Source: Streptomyces atratus (GTDB lineage: Bacteria > Actinomycetota > Actinomycetes > Streptomycetales > Streptomycetaceae). Taken from it: a stretch of 62,728 nucleotides of DNA. Position 1 is the first letter of the stretch; each line of letters opens with the position of its first letter. A program made the translations under genes and the position numbers. Below are positions 33,040 through 41,840 of this stretch, piece after piece. The stretch lies in assembly GCF_014648655.1 (NCBI RefSeq), contig NZ_BMRN01000042.1:1-62728 (forward strand). Reading direction: 5' to 3'. The notes under the pieces were generated by a model. It saw only the letters and a program-made list of their open reading frames with translations. It did not search any database and was not told the origin of the DNA.

Positions 33040-34614
33040 TCACGGTGCCGAGGACGGCGGCAGGCACTTCGGGTCCGGCGGCGTGCGCTCGGGCCAGGCG
33101 ATCGCCACGAACCGCTGACGGGCGTCCTCGGGCGCCAGCTCCACCACCGGCACCGCCTTGTTGTACGGGTTTCCGTGGTTGTCCAGGCAGATCCAGCCAC
33201 TGGCCCCCGACACCCGCAGCGAACCCTTCACCCGCGGCCACTGCTCACCCACGTCCGCGGGCTGCGGAAGTTGCTTGCCTTCCCCGGTCGCCTGCCGGAT
33301 GCCGTGCACCGCCAGCGACATCGCGTCGTACGCGATGATGACCTGGCCGTCGGTCAGCTCCTGGTGACCGGTCGGACCGATCGGGCCCACGGGCTTCTTC
33401 GCCACCGTGGCCAGCAGGTCCAGGAAGCTCCGGTAGTCCGCCGGGGAACCGCCCGTCGCCGCCCCGCCCTTCTCCTTCGCCACCGCCCAGGCGTCCGGGT
33501 GCGCCAGCGAGGCGTAGCGGACCGTCACCTTCCGGCGCAGCGCACCCCGGTCCAGCTTCTTGTCGTTGCCGAGGTACGAGCCCTCGTCGCCGGTCAGGAT
33601 CGTGAACGGGCGGCTCTGGCAGCCGCGGGACCCGAGCGCGTTGATGAACTGCCGCAGCTGGGTGTGGCGTCCGGCGAAGAACACCGTCTCCGCGTCCGTG
33701 TCGCAGATGAGGTGTGTGATCTGCTGGAACGTGTTGGCCGTGGTGCCCTCGTCGTTGGGGTCCTTGCGCGAGGTGAACAGCTGCGGCTCGTACTGCGTGC
33801 CCTTCACCAGCGAGGTGAACGCCGCCCGCAGCGTGTCCGTGTAGTGGTCCCCGGTGCGGGTGTCCTGCACCAGCAGCGCCTTGTCCGCCTTCACCTTCCC
33901 GAAGTGCGCCAGCGCCCGCGCCTCGTCCCGGTTCGTCGGCGACACCCGCGCCAGACCGGGGAACGGGTCGCCGCCAGGGCTGTTGGCGATGTCGTCGGCG
34001 GTGATCGTGGTACCGACGACCGCGATGTGCGCGGCGGTCAGCTCCTTGACCGCCGACCTGACCTGCGTACTGCTGGTGGCGACCCCCGACACGGCCCGCA
34101 GATGGTCCGGGGCCCCGGTCATCTTCTTCAGCCGGTCCACCGTCGGCTGCCACAGCAGGTTGTTCTTCCCCGTGTTGGCGAGAACCAGCCGGATCCCCGG
34201 CACCTGCTCGTTCGACAGATGGTTGGCCCGGTACTGCTCGGCGAACGCGCCCTGCAGCTCGCGCTGCATCTTCGTCTGCATGGCTTCGTCCGTCGACGTC
34301 AGCGGCAGCAGCAGCGCGACCGTCGCGTACCGGCCGGGCTTCAGGGTGTTGTTCTCCCGGGCGATGGCCGCGGCGACCTCGGTCAGCTTCGGCCGCCCGA
34401 AGTCGTAGCCGTCGCCGGAGACGCCTATGCATTCGTCGCTGCCCTGCGGCCGCTCGACACCCTTCGCGCACGAGCGGTCCTCGGGGGCGGTGAGCCGGCC
34501 TATGCCGTACCAGCCGGACGTGACGACCAGGGCGCCGACCACCACCGTGGTGACCACCTTCTGCCTTGCCGTGTACCAGACGTGATAACGCAGTGGATTA
34601 CGCATCCGAGCCAC
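33040..34614 (-). CDS. Membrane-tethered periplasmic-binding-type protein (LivK-like)
   Basis: A 524-residue protein starting GTG at 34614 (or ATG at 34605). A basic N-terminus (NPLRYHVWYTARQK) and one membrane helix (about 20-36, VVTTVVVGALVVTSGWYG) tether a large outer domain of the type I periplasmic-binding fold: VALLLPLTST, IRLVLANTGKNN, AVSGVATSSTQVRSAV, VVGTTITADDIA, ALLVQDTRTGDHYTDTLRAA and QVIIAYDAMSLAVHG. There is no lipobox and no ABC permease nearby. It overlaps the 3' end of the NTPase gene by 17 bases, so the two are co-expressed; a ligand sensor for that NTPase is more likely than a transporter subunit. Confidence 0.82.
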   Translation of the reverse strand: MARMRNPLRYHVWYTARQKVVTTVVVGALVVTSGWYGIGRLTAPEDRSCAKGVERPQGSDECIGVSGDGYDFGRPKLTEVAAAIARENNTLKPGRYATVALLLPLTSTDEAMQTKMQRELQGAFAEQYRANHLSNEQVPGIRLVLANTGKNNLLWQPTVDRLKKMTGAPDHLRAVSGVATSSTQVRSAVKELTAAHIAVVGTTITADDIANSPGGDPFPGLARVSPTNRDEARALAHFGKVKADKALLVQDTRTGDHYTDTLRAAFTSLVKGTQYEPQLFTSRKDPNDEGTTANTFQQITHLICDTDAETVFFAGRHTQLRQFINALGSRGCQSRPFTILTGDEGSYLGNDKKLDRGALRRKVTVRYASLAHPDAWAVAKEKGGAATGGSPADYRSFLDLLATVAKKPVGPIGPTGHQELTDGQVIIAYDAMSLAVHGIRQATGEGKQLPQPADVGEQWPRVKGSLRVSGASGWICLDNHGNPYNKAVPVVELAPEDARQRFVAIAWPERTPPDPKCLPPSSAP

Positions 34615-36751
34615 CGTTCCCCCGCCTCTGCCCGCTTCCGCCCGTGCCCGGTCCGCCCGTGTCCGACGATCCCGGCGGCATGGACAGCGGCCGCCAGGCC
34701 CTGATGTCCCGCGGCCAGTGCGTCGCCGCGTCCCACAGCACGCTGTTGCCCGTCGGATGCCTGCCGGACAGTTGTCGCAGTTCGTGCGCCATTTTGTCGA
34801 TCACCTCTTCGTCCGGCACAGCCAGTGGATCGGACAGCAGCCATACCGCGTGCAGCAGCCGGCGCAGCTGCAACTGGAGCTCCACGGCCCGCTCGCCGAG
34901 CCCCGCGAGCCCCGTCTCCCCGTCCGGCAGCGAACCGGCCGCCTCGCGGCCGAGCGCGACCGCCCGCCGCGGATCGGGGCCGGCGTGACCGGGCGGACGC
35001 GGATACGGGGCCGAGGCGATGAACCGCAACGAGCCGAGCCAGGCGGTGACATCCCCGTCGGTGAACCGCTCCCGCAGATGCGTCACGCAGTCTCTCGTCC
35101 TGCCCAGCACCAGCTCCTGGTGCAGCCGGTGCGGGACGCTCGGGCAGCGGCCCCCGGGCGCGTACGCCGTGCGCAGCGTCTCGTGCACCGCACGCCACAC
35201 CGCGTAGTACGGATGGTCGTCGTCCTGGAACCGCAGCCGGTGCAGCAGCAGCGCACGCAGCAGCGGATCGGCGACGAAGTACTCGGGGCCGACCGGCCAG
35301 TCCTGGGCCCGCAGCATGTCCCGCACCTGCAGCGCCACATCGCCGTCCAGCGACCGGCCGCGCAGCCGGGCCGTGGCCAGCAGCCGCGCCGAGTCCTCTG
35401 AGTGCGCGGCGGCCAGCACACTCAGTACGTCGAGCTGCTGCCCAGGCAGCAGCTGAGCCAACAGCTCGTCCGCGACCCGCACCGGCGCCCGGCCCTCACG
35501 CAGCTCCACCGTGCGGCCCAGCAGCGCCCCCGGCACCAGAGAGCCCGGCTGCGACGCTCCCGGCACCAGCGCCTCGCCCGCCGCCTGCGCCAACAGCGCC
35601 ACACCCAGCGGGCGCCCACCCGTCAGCCGGTGCACCCCACGTGCCAGCCCGGCCGGGGTGCGGCCCACCGGATCGTGCCGGTCGAACGCCGCCTGTACGT
35701 GCGCCGGGCTCAGCGCGGTGAGCTCCACGGCCAGAATCCCGGACGTCACCTCCGAACCGCGGACCCAGTGCGAGCCGTGCGCCACCTCGGGCAGCCGCCG
35801 GCGCACCGCATGGCTCAGCCCCTCATGGTCACGGGCGCGCGAGGAGGCGAACAGGGCGATCTGATCGCGCACCCCGGAGGCCCGCTGCCGCAGCACCGGC
35901 TCGACCAGCTGCCGGCCCAGCAACGTGTGCGCGTTGTCCAGCAGGAGCACAGGACGGCCCCGGCGGGCACCCCGCGCCAGACCCCCGTACGCCCGCACCA
36001 GATCCGCGACCAGTGCGAGCACCAGATGGTCCTCGGCCCGGCGGCGCAGATCGCCGCCGCGCTCGAAATCGACCGCCAGCTGCCGCAGCCCGATCCGGCC
36101 GTTGCCGCCCGCGTGCGGATAACTCCCGTACCAGTCCGCCGAACGCCGCTGGAACCGGCTGAACGTCTCCTCCAGCACCGTCTCGATCGTGGCCTCGGCG
36201 ACCATCCCGGCCAGCGGGACCACCGAGTCGAAGGCACTCGCGGCCAGCTTCGTCAGCACCTTGGTGACCCAGCCCGTCGCCGCGTCCCCACGGGTGTCGA
36301 CGGTCGCCAGCACCGGGCCGAGCGACTGCAGATCCCGCTGTGCCCGCGTCTCGTCCTCCCGTGTCCAGGAGATCGAGGCGACCGCCACGAGCCCGAGACT
36401 CAGCCGGGGAAACTGCACCGGCCGCGCGGCACGCACCTTCGCCGTCAGCTGGGTGGCGAGCTCCGGCAGCGCCCCGGTGACCGGAGTCCAGCCGGGGCCC
36501 GGGTCCGCGGGCGGCGCGACGGCCTCGCAGTCGACCAGGGCCACCGGAGTGATCTCCCGGTACAGATGACGCAGTTGTTTGAGCGCGGCCGTCTTGCCCA
36601 TGCCGCGGCCGCCGGTCAGCACGGCGACCGGCGGATCGTCACGGTGCTCGTAGGCGACCCGGGCGGAGCCGTACGGAGTGAGACCTGTCAGACGCGCCGC
36701 AAGTCCGTCGTTGCCGAAGATCGCCTCGCGCCCGTACAGCTCTCTCTCCAC
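34598..36751 (-). CDS. Large STAND/AAA-like P-loop NTPase
   Basis: A 717-residue cytoplasmic protein. Walker A is GGRGMGKT (47-54), Walker B PVLLLDNAHTLL (267-278), and IALFASSRARDHEG shortly after resembles a sensor 1 strand ending in Arg. A long segment (110-215) between them contains Ala/Val-rich, possibly membrane-associated stretches (LSLGLVAVASISW, VVPLAGMVAEATI). The C-terminal 400 residues are helical, Leu/Arg-rich, like the sensor half of STAND NTPases, and the tail is Gly/Ser-rich. The stop lies 17 bases inside the downstream binding-protein gene. I do not know a named family for this pair. Confidence 0.75.
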   Translation of the reverse strand: MERELYGREAIFGNDGLAARLTGLTPYGSARVAYEHRDDPPVAVLTGGRGMGKTAALKQLRHLYREITPVALVDCEAVAPPADPGPGWTPVTGALPELATQLTAKVRAARPVQFPRLSLGLVAVASISWTREDETRAQRDLQSLGPVLATVDTRGDAATGWVTKVLTKLAASAFDSVVPLAGMVAEATIETVLEETFSRFQRRSADWYGSYPHAGGNGRIGLRQLAVDFERGGDLRRRAEDHLVLALVADLVRAYGGLARGARRGRPVLLLDNAHTLLGRQLVEPVLRQRASGVRDQIALFASSRARDHEGLSHAVRRRLPEVAHGSHWVRGSEVTSGILAVELTALSPAHVQAAFDRHDPVGRTPAGLARGVHRLTGGRPLGVALLAQAAGEALVPGASQPGSLVPGALLGRTVELREGRAPVRVADELLAQLLPGQQLDVLSVLAAAHSEDSARLLATARLRGRSLDGDVALQVRDMLRAQDWPVGPEYFVADPLLRALLLHRLRFQDDDHPYYAVWRAVHETLRTAYAPGGRCPSVPHRLHQELVLGRTRDCVTHLRERFTDGDVTAWLGSLRFIASAPYPRPPGHAGPDPRRAVALGREAAGSLPDGETGLAGLGERAVELQLQLRRLLHAVWLLSDPLAVPDEEVIDKMAHELRQLSGRHPTGNSVLWDAATHWPRDIRAWRPLSMPPGSSDTGGPGTGGSGQRRGNGGSDA

Positions 36752-36866
36752 AGCACCCCCAGCGCCGATGCCCCACCCGAACTGTCACACCGTCAACACA
36801 AGGATATCGGCAGGGTGTTGGAGCAGGGTGAAGAATTTCGAACGATCGGGAACGCGGGGCCGTAAA

Positions 36867-37313
36867 TCAGTCGGCGCCGATGTCCTCGTTCCACACGTCG
36901 GGATGCTCCCGTACGAAGTCCCGCATGAGTGCGACGCATTCGGCATCGTCGAGCAGCACGATCCCCACCCCGTGCCGGGCCAGCCAGTCGTGTCCGCCGG
37001 GATAGGTCTCCGCCTCGCCGATCACCACCCGCGAGATCCCGAACTGCCGCACGAGACCGCAGCAGTACCAGCACGGGGAGAGCGTCGTCACCATCGTCGT
37101 GCCCCGGTACGAGCGCTGCCGTCCGGCCGCTCGGAACGCCGCCGTCTCCGCGTGCATGGACGGATCGCCGTCCTGGACGCGGCGGTTGTGGCCGCGGCCG
37201 AGGAGGCTGCCGTCCGGCCCGTAGAGCGCGGCACCGATGGGGATGCCGCCCTCGGCGAGCCCGGCACGGGCCTCGGCGAGGGCGGCGGCGAGCATGGCGC
37301 GGTAGTCGTTCAC
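36867..37313 (-). CDS. Cytosine/nucleoside deaminase, yeast FCY1-like
   Basis: A 148-residue zinc deaminase. The zinc site is MHAE (His54, catalytic Glu56) plus SPCWYC (Cys81, Cys84). Beyond the usual motifs, the C-terminal third (VVIGEAETYPGGHDWLARHG, FVREHPDVWNEDIG) closely resembles fungal cytosine deaminase, whose C-terminal helix closes the active site, so cytosine to uracil is the best guess; guanine or other nucleobase deamination is not excluded. The GTG at 37313 has GGAG 9 bases upstream. Confidence 0.85.
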   Translation of the reverse strand: MNDYRAMLAAALAEARAGLAEGGIPIGAALYGPDGSLLGRGHNRRVQDGDPSMHAETAAFRAAGRQRSYRGTTMVTTLSPCWYCCGLVRQFGISRVVIGEAETYPGGHDWLARHGVGIVLLDDAECVALMRDFVREHPDVWNEDIGAD

Positions 37314-37421
37314 GCGCCCACTCTCCACCGTGTGGACAGCGGATTCCCGGCACCCACGACGGCCGCAGCGTGTCCAACGACATGCACGGGCCGCCGACAA
37401 GCGCCGGCCGGCCCTTCGCGA

Positions 37422-37826
37422 TTACGAAGCGGGTGGCGCCGACTCCTCCGGCCCCGCCCCGCTCTCGCGACGCTTGAGCTCCTCCTCGCGGCGGCGCAGA
37501 TCCGCCTCCCAGTCCTTGAGGAGCGACTCGTCCTTCTTGTTCTCTTCCTTCAGCGCCTTCAGGAACTCCGGATTGTCGTCCGGCGCCACCCACTGCGAGC
37601 GGTGATTGCGGTGCCATTCGGACGGCGTACGGCCCCCGGCGGGCACCTGGCGCATCTTGCCCGCGGCCAGCCAGACGATCGGGCCCACGATCCAGAACAG
37701 CAGGATGATGAAGACCCAGGCGATCTTCGGCAGGTGCTTGGCCTCGTCCTCGGGGGTGTTCAGGCAGTCGATGAACGCGTAGATCGTCAGCGCCAGAGGC
37801 AGGAGATAGATCAGGGCCCGGAACAT
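37422..37826 (-). CDS. PLDc_N-domain membrane protein
   Basis: A 134-residue protein with two membrane helices (2-20 and 37-58), the second ending in the family motif LLFWIVGPIVWLAAGK, and a charged C-terminal region that looks like a coiled coil (FLKALKEENKKDESLLKDWE). This is the phospholipase-D/cardiolipin-synthase N-terminal module occurring on its own, as often in Streptomyces; it has no catalytic residues. Confidence 0.88.
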   Translation of the reverse strand: MFRALIYLLPLALTIYAFIDCLNTPEDEAKHLPKIAWVFIILLFWIVGPIVWLAAGKMRQVPAGGRTPSEWHRNHRSQWVAPDDNPEFLKALKEENKKDESLLKDWEADLRRREEELKRRESGAGPEESAPPAS

Positions 37827-37898
37827 GATGGAAAGGTCCCCCTGCGGAGAGTTGGCGGGGCTTGTCCGGCCCCGGTGACGGGCCCAGAGTAGCCGGTG

Positions 37899-38640
37899 TC
37901 AATTACGTCCCACGGCGAGCAGGTGGGAACTGGCGGCGAGCAGGTCGGGGTACGGCTCCGCCATGCGGGCCGCGGCCGGCGCGGAGGCGAACATCCATGA
38001 TCCGGTGAGTGACTCACCGGTGTGCTGCTCGGTCGCTTTCAGCAGCGCCCGGACGGGGCCCTCGACGCCGTACACCCGGGTGTCGGTGAAGCCGGCCTCG
38101 CGCATTTCCGCCTCCAGCTCGGGATCGGTGTGGAAGTGCGCTTCGGTGAATCCCTCCTTCCCGTCGTGCGAACCGGTCGCCAGGATGCGGCCGATGCCGT
38201 CCTGGAGGGCCGGGCGGTCGAGGTGGGCAAAGGCGGTGTGCTCGAACAGCGAGGCGTACCGGTTGATGCCCGCCGCGGCGACGAGGCCGCCGGGCCGGAC
38301 CACCCGGCGGCCTCGGCGAGGGCGGTTTTGCGGTCGGCGGCGTCGACGAGGTGGTACAGCGGGCCGAGGAGCAGAGCCACGTCGTACGAGTCGTCCCGGG
38401 CGCTCAGGGCTCGCGCGTCCCCCGGTTCGACGCTGCATCCAGAGGCCTCGGCCTCTGCGATGTGGCGCGGTACCGGGTCCACGAGGTGCACCCGGTAGCC
38501 GTCCTCGGCGAGCCACCGGGCGTGCGTCCCGGGCCCGCCGCCGACGTCGAGCACGGATGCCGGTGCGGGCGGGAGACGGCGGCGCAGGAGCTCCTGGGTG
38601 CGGACCGTCTCCAGGACGCCGCCGGTGCGACAGTGACAGA
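37899..38640 (-). pseudogene. SAM-dependent methyltransferase, frameshifted
   Basis: The upstream part encodes TVRTQELLRRRLPPAPASVL then DVGGGPGTHARWLAEDGYRV and VALLLGPLYHLVDAADRK, i.e. the SAM-binding motifs of a class I methyltransferase. Near 38303-38312 the frame changes, and the rest (RPGGLVAAAGINRYASLFEH to PYPDLLAASSHLLAVGRN) continues in another frame to a stop at 37899. The reading frame of the N-terminal part extends upstream without a credible start or ribosome site until a TAA at 38818, so the 5' end also seems damaged. A single sequencing error could account for the frameshift but not for the missing start. Confidence 0.7.
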
Positions 38641-39113
38641 ACTCCGTTTTGCTGCGGTCCGGGTGGCCGAGTGCCTGACCGATGCGCTTCGGATCGCCGA
38701 GAGCCGGGGCGGACGGCTCCAGCAGGGCCTTTCGGCGGAACGCGGCGTGGAGTCCGACGATGTTCGCAGGCCGTAAGCGCCCTGTATGCCGCGCGGAGCC
38801 TTCCGGCGTTGATGGTTACGGGGTGACCAGGCGGCTGCGGTTGAACCACAGGGGAGCCTCAGGTTCGGGCGGTTCGGCCCGATCGTCACTCGTATGGGCG
38901 ATGGTCGGGCTGTGCTCGTTTCCGGCTCCGTCGGCGTGCTCATGATGGTCCCGCGAGGGGTTGGGGCCGGATGGCCGAGGGAGCCGTGCTGCGCCGACGG
39001 CGCGGGCGTGAAGTCGTGGAGACTCCGCCCGGACCGCCGATGGTGCGCGGCCGGGCCCCAGCACAAGCGCCCACGGCAGAAGCCCTGGGCAGGGCGAACG
39101 CAGGGGAATGGCT
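38641..39113. other. Intergenic region upstream of the urease operon
   Basis: About 470 bases with no gene I can support. It should contain the urease promoter, but no clear -10/-35 pair or nickel-box-like palindrome was found. A minus-strand reading frame ending at 38816 (LWFNRSRLVTP) has no start with a ribosome site and was not accepted. Confidence 0.4.
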
Positions 39114-39827
39114 GTGCACCTGACTCCACATGAACAAGAGCGCCTGATGATCCATCTGGCGGCGGACGTCGCCGAGAAGCGCCGGGCTCGGGGGGTGCGG
39201 CTCAACTACCCCGAGGCGGTGGCGCTGTTGACCGTGCATGTCCTCGAGGGGGCCCGGGACGGCAGCACCGTGGCCGAACTCATGGCCTCCGGCCGGAAGC
39301 TGTTGTCCCGGAAGGAGGTCATGGAGGGCATCCCCGAGATGATCAAGAACGTGCAGGTGGAGGCCACGTTCCCCGACGGTACGAAGCTGGTCACCATCCA
39401 CGATCCCTTGCCGGAGGCGGGCGAGGAGGAAGAGGCGCTCGTCTCCCCGGGGCAGGTCGATCACTCCGCGAAGCCGGAAGACAGGCTCGTACCCTTCAAC
39501 GAGGGCCGGGAGATCACTTCCCTGACCGTCAAGAACCCGTGTGACCGTCCCATCCAGGTCGGATCCCACTATCACTTCGCCGAGGCCAACTCCGGGCTGG
39601 AGTTCGACCGTGAGGCCGCGTGGGGCAAGCGTCTGCACGTCCCGGCCGGCAGCTCCGTACGCTTCGAGCCCAGCATCACCGAAGAGGTCGAACTCGTACC
39701 CATCGAGGGCAAGCGTCTGGTCCACGGCCTGCGCGGAAGGATCGACGGTCTGCCCGGCAAGATCGACGGTTCACTCGACAACACCGAGGGTCCGTTCGGT
39801 GAGGTCGGAGGAGAGTCCGATGACTGA
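39114..39827 (+). CDS. ureAB: Urease fused gamma/beta subunit
   Basis: A 237-residue fusion of the two small urease subunits, as in Helicobacter UreA. Residues 1-100 are gamma (HLTPHEQERLMIHLAADVAE, LNYPEAVALLTVHVLEGARD) and about 125-215 beta (NEGREITSLTVKNPCDRPIQ, VGSHYHFAEANSGLEFDRE). I start at the GTG at 39114: AGGGGA is 6 bases upstream and the protein then begins HLTP like other gamma subunits; the ATG at 39108 touches the ribosome site. The C-terminus carries an extra Gly/Asp-rich tail. The stop overlaps ureC by 8 bases. Confidence 0.93.
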   Translation: MHLTPHEQERLMIHLAADVAEKRRARGVRLNYPEAVALLTVHVLEGARDGSTVAELMASGRKLLSRKEVMEGIPEMIKNVQVEATFPDGTKLVTIHDPLPEAGEEEEALVSPGQVDHSAKPEDRLVPFNEGREITSLTVKNPCDRPIQVGSHYHFAEANSGLEFDREAAWGKRLHVPAGSSVRFEPSITEEVELVPIEGKRLVHGLRGRIDGLPGKIDGSLDNTEGPFGEVGGESDD

Positions 39828-41751
39828 CTTCACCGAGTGTCCTTGCTGCCCGGAGCACCCCAAGCGCTCCGATCCCCTGACCCGTGCCGCGTACGAGGAC
39901 CGGTTCGGCCCGACGGTCCGCGACCGCATCCGTCTCGCCGACACGGAGCTGCGGATCGAGATCGAGGACGACTGGGCGGGTGGCCCCGGGCGCAGCGGGA
40001 ACGAGATGGTCTTCGGTGGCGGCAAGGTGATCCGTGAGTCGATGGGGCAGTCCATCGCGCCGCGCGACCCGGCCGGTGCCGACGGGCCGGGAGGCCCTGG
40101 CGAGTCCGAAGGCGGCGAGGTCGTCATGCCCCCGGACACGGTGATCACCGGTGCCGTCGTCCTGGACCACTGGGGCATCGTCAAGGCCGATGTCGCCATC
40201 CGCGACGGTCGCATCACCGCGCTCGGCAAGGCGTACAACGACGAGACCATGGACCCTCTCCACGAGGGGGCCGGCAATCACAACGACGTCGGCCCGATCC
40301 CCACGGACTTCGTCATCGGCCCCGATACCGAGGTCATCGCCGGCAACGGGAAGATCCTCACTGCGGGCGGGGTCGACACACACGTCCACTTCATCTGCCC
40401 CGAGCAGGTCGGTGAGGCGCTGTCCGCGGGCGTGACCACGCTCATCGGTGGCGGTACGGGACCGGCGGAGGGCAGCACGGCCACCACCGTCACACCCGGT
40501 TCCTGGCACCTCGCCCGGACATTCGAGGCGCTGGACTCCTTCCCCGTCAACGTCGGACTGCTCGGCAAGGGCGCCACGATGTCGGAGAAGTCCATGTACG
40601 ACCAGGTGGACGCGGGCGTCATCGGCTTCAAGATCCACGAGGACTGGGGCGCCACACCGGCGGTCATCAAGAAGTGTCTGGAGGTCTGCCGGCAGACTGG
40701 AGTCCAACTCGCGCTCCATGCCGACTCGTTGAACGAGGCGGGCTTTGTCGACGACACCATTCGGGCCATCGACGGCCACTCCATCCACGTCTTCCATGTC
40801 GAGGGCGCGGGCGGCGGCCATGCCCCCGACATGATCAAGATGGTGCATGAGGGCAATGTGCTGCCCGCCTCCACCAACCCCACTCGGCCACTGACCATCA
40901 ACACGGTCAAGGAGCACTTCGACATGGTGATGGTCTGCCATCACCTCAACCCGAAGATCAAGGAGGATCTGGCCTTCGCGGACTCCCGGATCCGGCCCTC
41001 CACGATGGCCGCCGAGGACATCCTGCACGACCTCGGCGCCATCTCGATCATGTCGTCCGACGCCCAGGCCATGGGCCGCATCGGCGAGATGATCATGCGT
41101 ACGTGGCAGACCGCGCACGTCATGAAGGTTCGCCGGGGCTTTCTGGAGGGTGACAAGCTGCCGGAGGGTGAACAGCCCACGGGCGACAAGGGCTCCGACA
41201 ACAGGCGCGCCCGGCGGTACGTCGCGAAGTACACCATCAACCCGGCGATCGCCCAGGGAGTCGACGCAGTGGTCGGGTCCGTGGAGCCTGGCAAGCTGGC
41301 CGACCTGGTGCTGTGGGAGCCGAAGTTCTTCGGGGTCAAACCGCATCAGGTGATCAAGGGCGGGCAGATCGCGTACGCGCAGGTGGGCGACGCCAACGCG
41401 TCCATCCCGACCCCGCAGCCGGTCCTGCCCCGCGCCATGTGGGGCGCCACGGGCCTGGCGCCGCGCGCCACCTCGTTCAACTTCGTCACCCAGCGGGCGA
41501 TCGACAACGGGTTGCCCGAACGGCTCGCGCTGGGCAAGCAGTTCAAGGCCATCAGCAGCACACGTGACGTCCGCAAGGCGGACATGAAGGAGAACGACGC
41601 CACCCCCGACGTCCGGATCGACCCCGACACCTTCGAGGTGATCGCCGGGGGCGCAAAGGTGGAGGACGTGACGACCTGCATCGAAGGCCAGATCGTCGAG
41701 CGGAACTACCCCCGTGAACTCCCCATGGCGCAGCGGTACTTCCTCTTCTGA
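39820..41751 (+). CDS. ureC: Urease alpha subunit, extended form
   Basis: A 643-residue catalytic subunit, about 70 longer than most. The nickel site is complete: HVHF (His188, His190), the carbamylated Lys271 in GFKIHEDWG, His300 in ALHADS, His334 in GAGGGHAPD, and Asp414 in SSDAQAMGR; the flap Cys373-His374 is also there. The extra length comes from an N-terminal segment with Cys7, Cys9, Cys10 and His13 (ECPCCPEHP), a Gly/Asp/Glu-rich insert around 87-107, and an acidic insert around 150-170 (NHNDVGPIPTD). Together with ureAB it hydrolyses urea to ammonia and carbamate. No ureE metal chaperone follows, so the Cys/His N-terminus is worth attention. Confidence 0.95.
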   Translation: MTDFTECPCCPEHPKRSDPLTRAAYEDRFGPTVRDRIRLADTELRIEIEDDWAGGPGRSGNEMVFGGGKVIRESMGQSIAPRDPAGADGPGGPGESEGGEVVMPPDTVITGAVVLDHWGIVKADVAIRDGRITALGKAYNDETMDPLHEGAGNHNDVGPIPTDFVIGPDTEVIAGNGKILTAGGVDTHVHFICPEQVGEALSAGVTTLIGGGTGPAEGSTATTVTPGSWHLARTFEALDSFPVNVGLLGKGATMSEKSMYDQVDAGVIGFKIHEDWGATPAVIKKCLEVCRQTGVQLALHADSLNEAGFVDDTIRAIDGHSIHVFHVEGAGGGHAPDMIKMVHEGNVLPASTNPTRPLTINTVKEHFDMVMVCHHLNPKIKEDLAFADSRIRPSTMAAEDILHDLGAISIMSSDAQAMGRIGEMIMRTWQTAHVMKVRRGFLEGDKLPEGEQPTGDKGSDNRRARRYVAKYTINPAIAQGVDAVVGSVEPGKLADLVLWEPKFFGVKPHQVIKGGQIAYAQVGDANASIPTPQPVLPRAMWGATGLAPRATSFNFVTQRAIDNGLPERLALGKQFKAISSTRDVRKADMKENDATPDVRIDPDTFEVIAGGAKVEDVTTCIEGQIVERNYPRELPMAQRYFLF

Positions 41752-41840
41752 GGTCCCGCGAGAGGGCCGCGGTGCGACGCGGGCGGCGAGCTGTGAAGTG
41801 TGAGCTTCGAAGGCGAGTGACGAAAGGTGACCTGCGAAAT

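Noticed and set aside
38816..39107. Possible peptide precursor on the minus strand ending LWFNRSRLVTP
   Set aside because: No start codon with a ribosome site in frame, no modification genes nearby, and the frame runs into the opposite strand of ureAB.
39108..39113. ATG at 39108 as the start of ureAB
   Set aside because: It directly abuts the AGGGGA ribosome site; the GTG at 39114 has correct spacing and gives the usual HLTP beginning.
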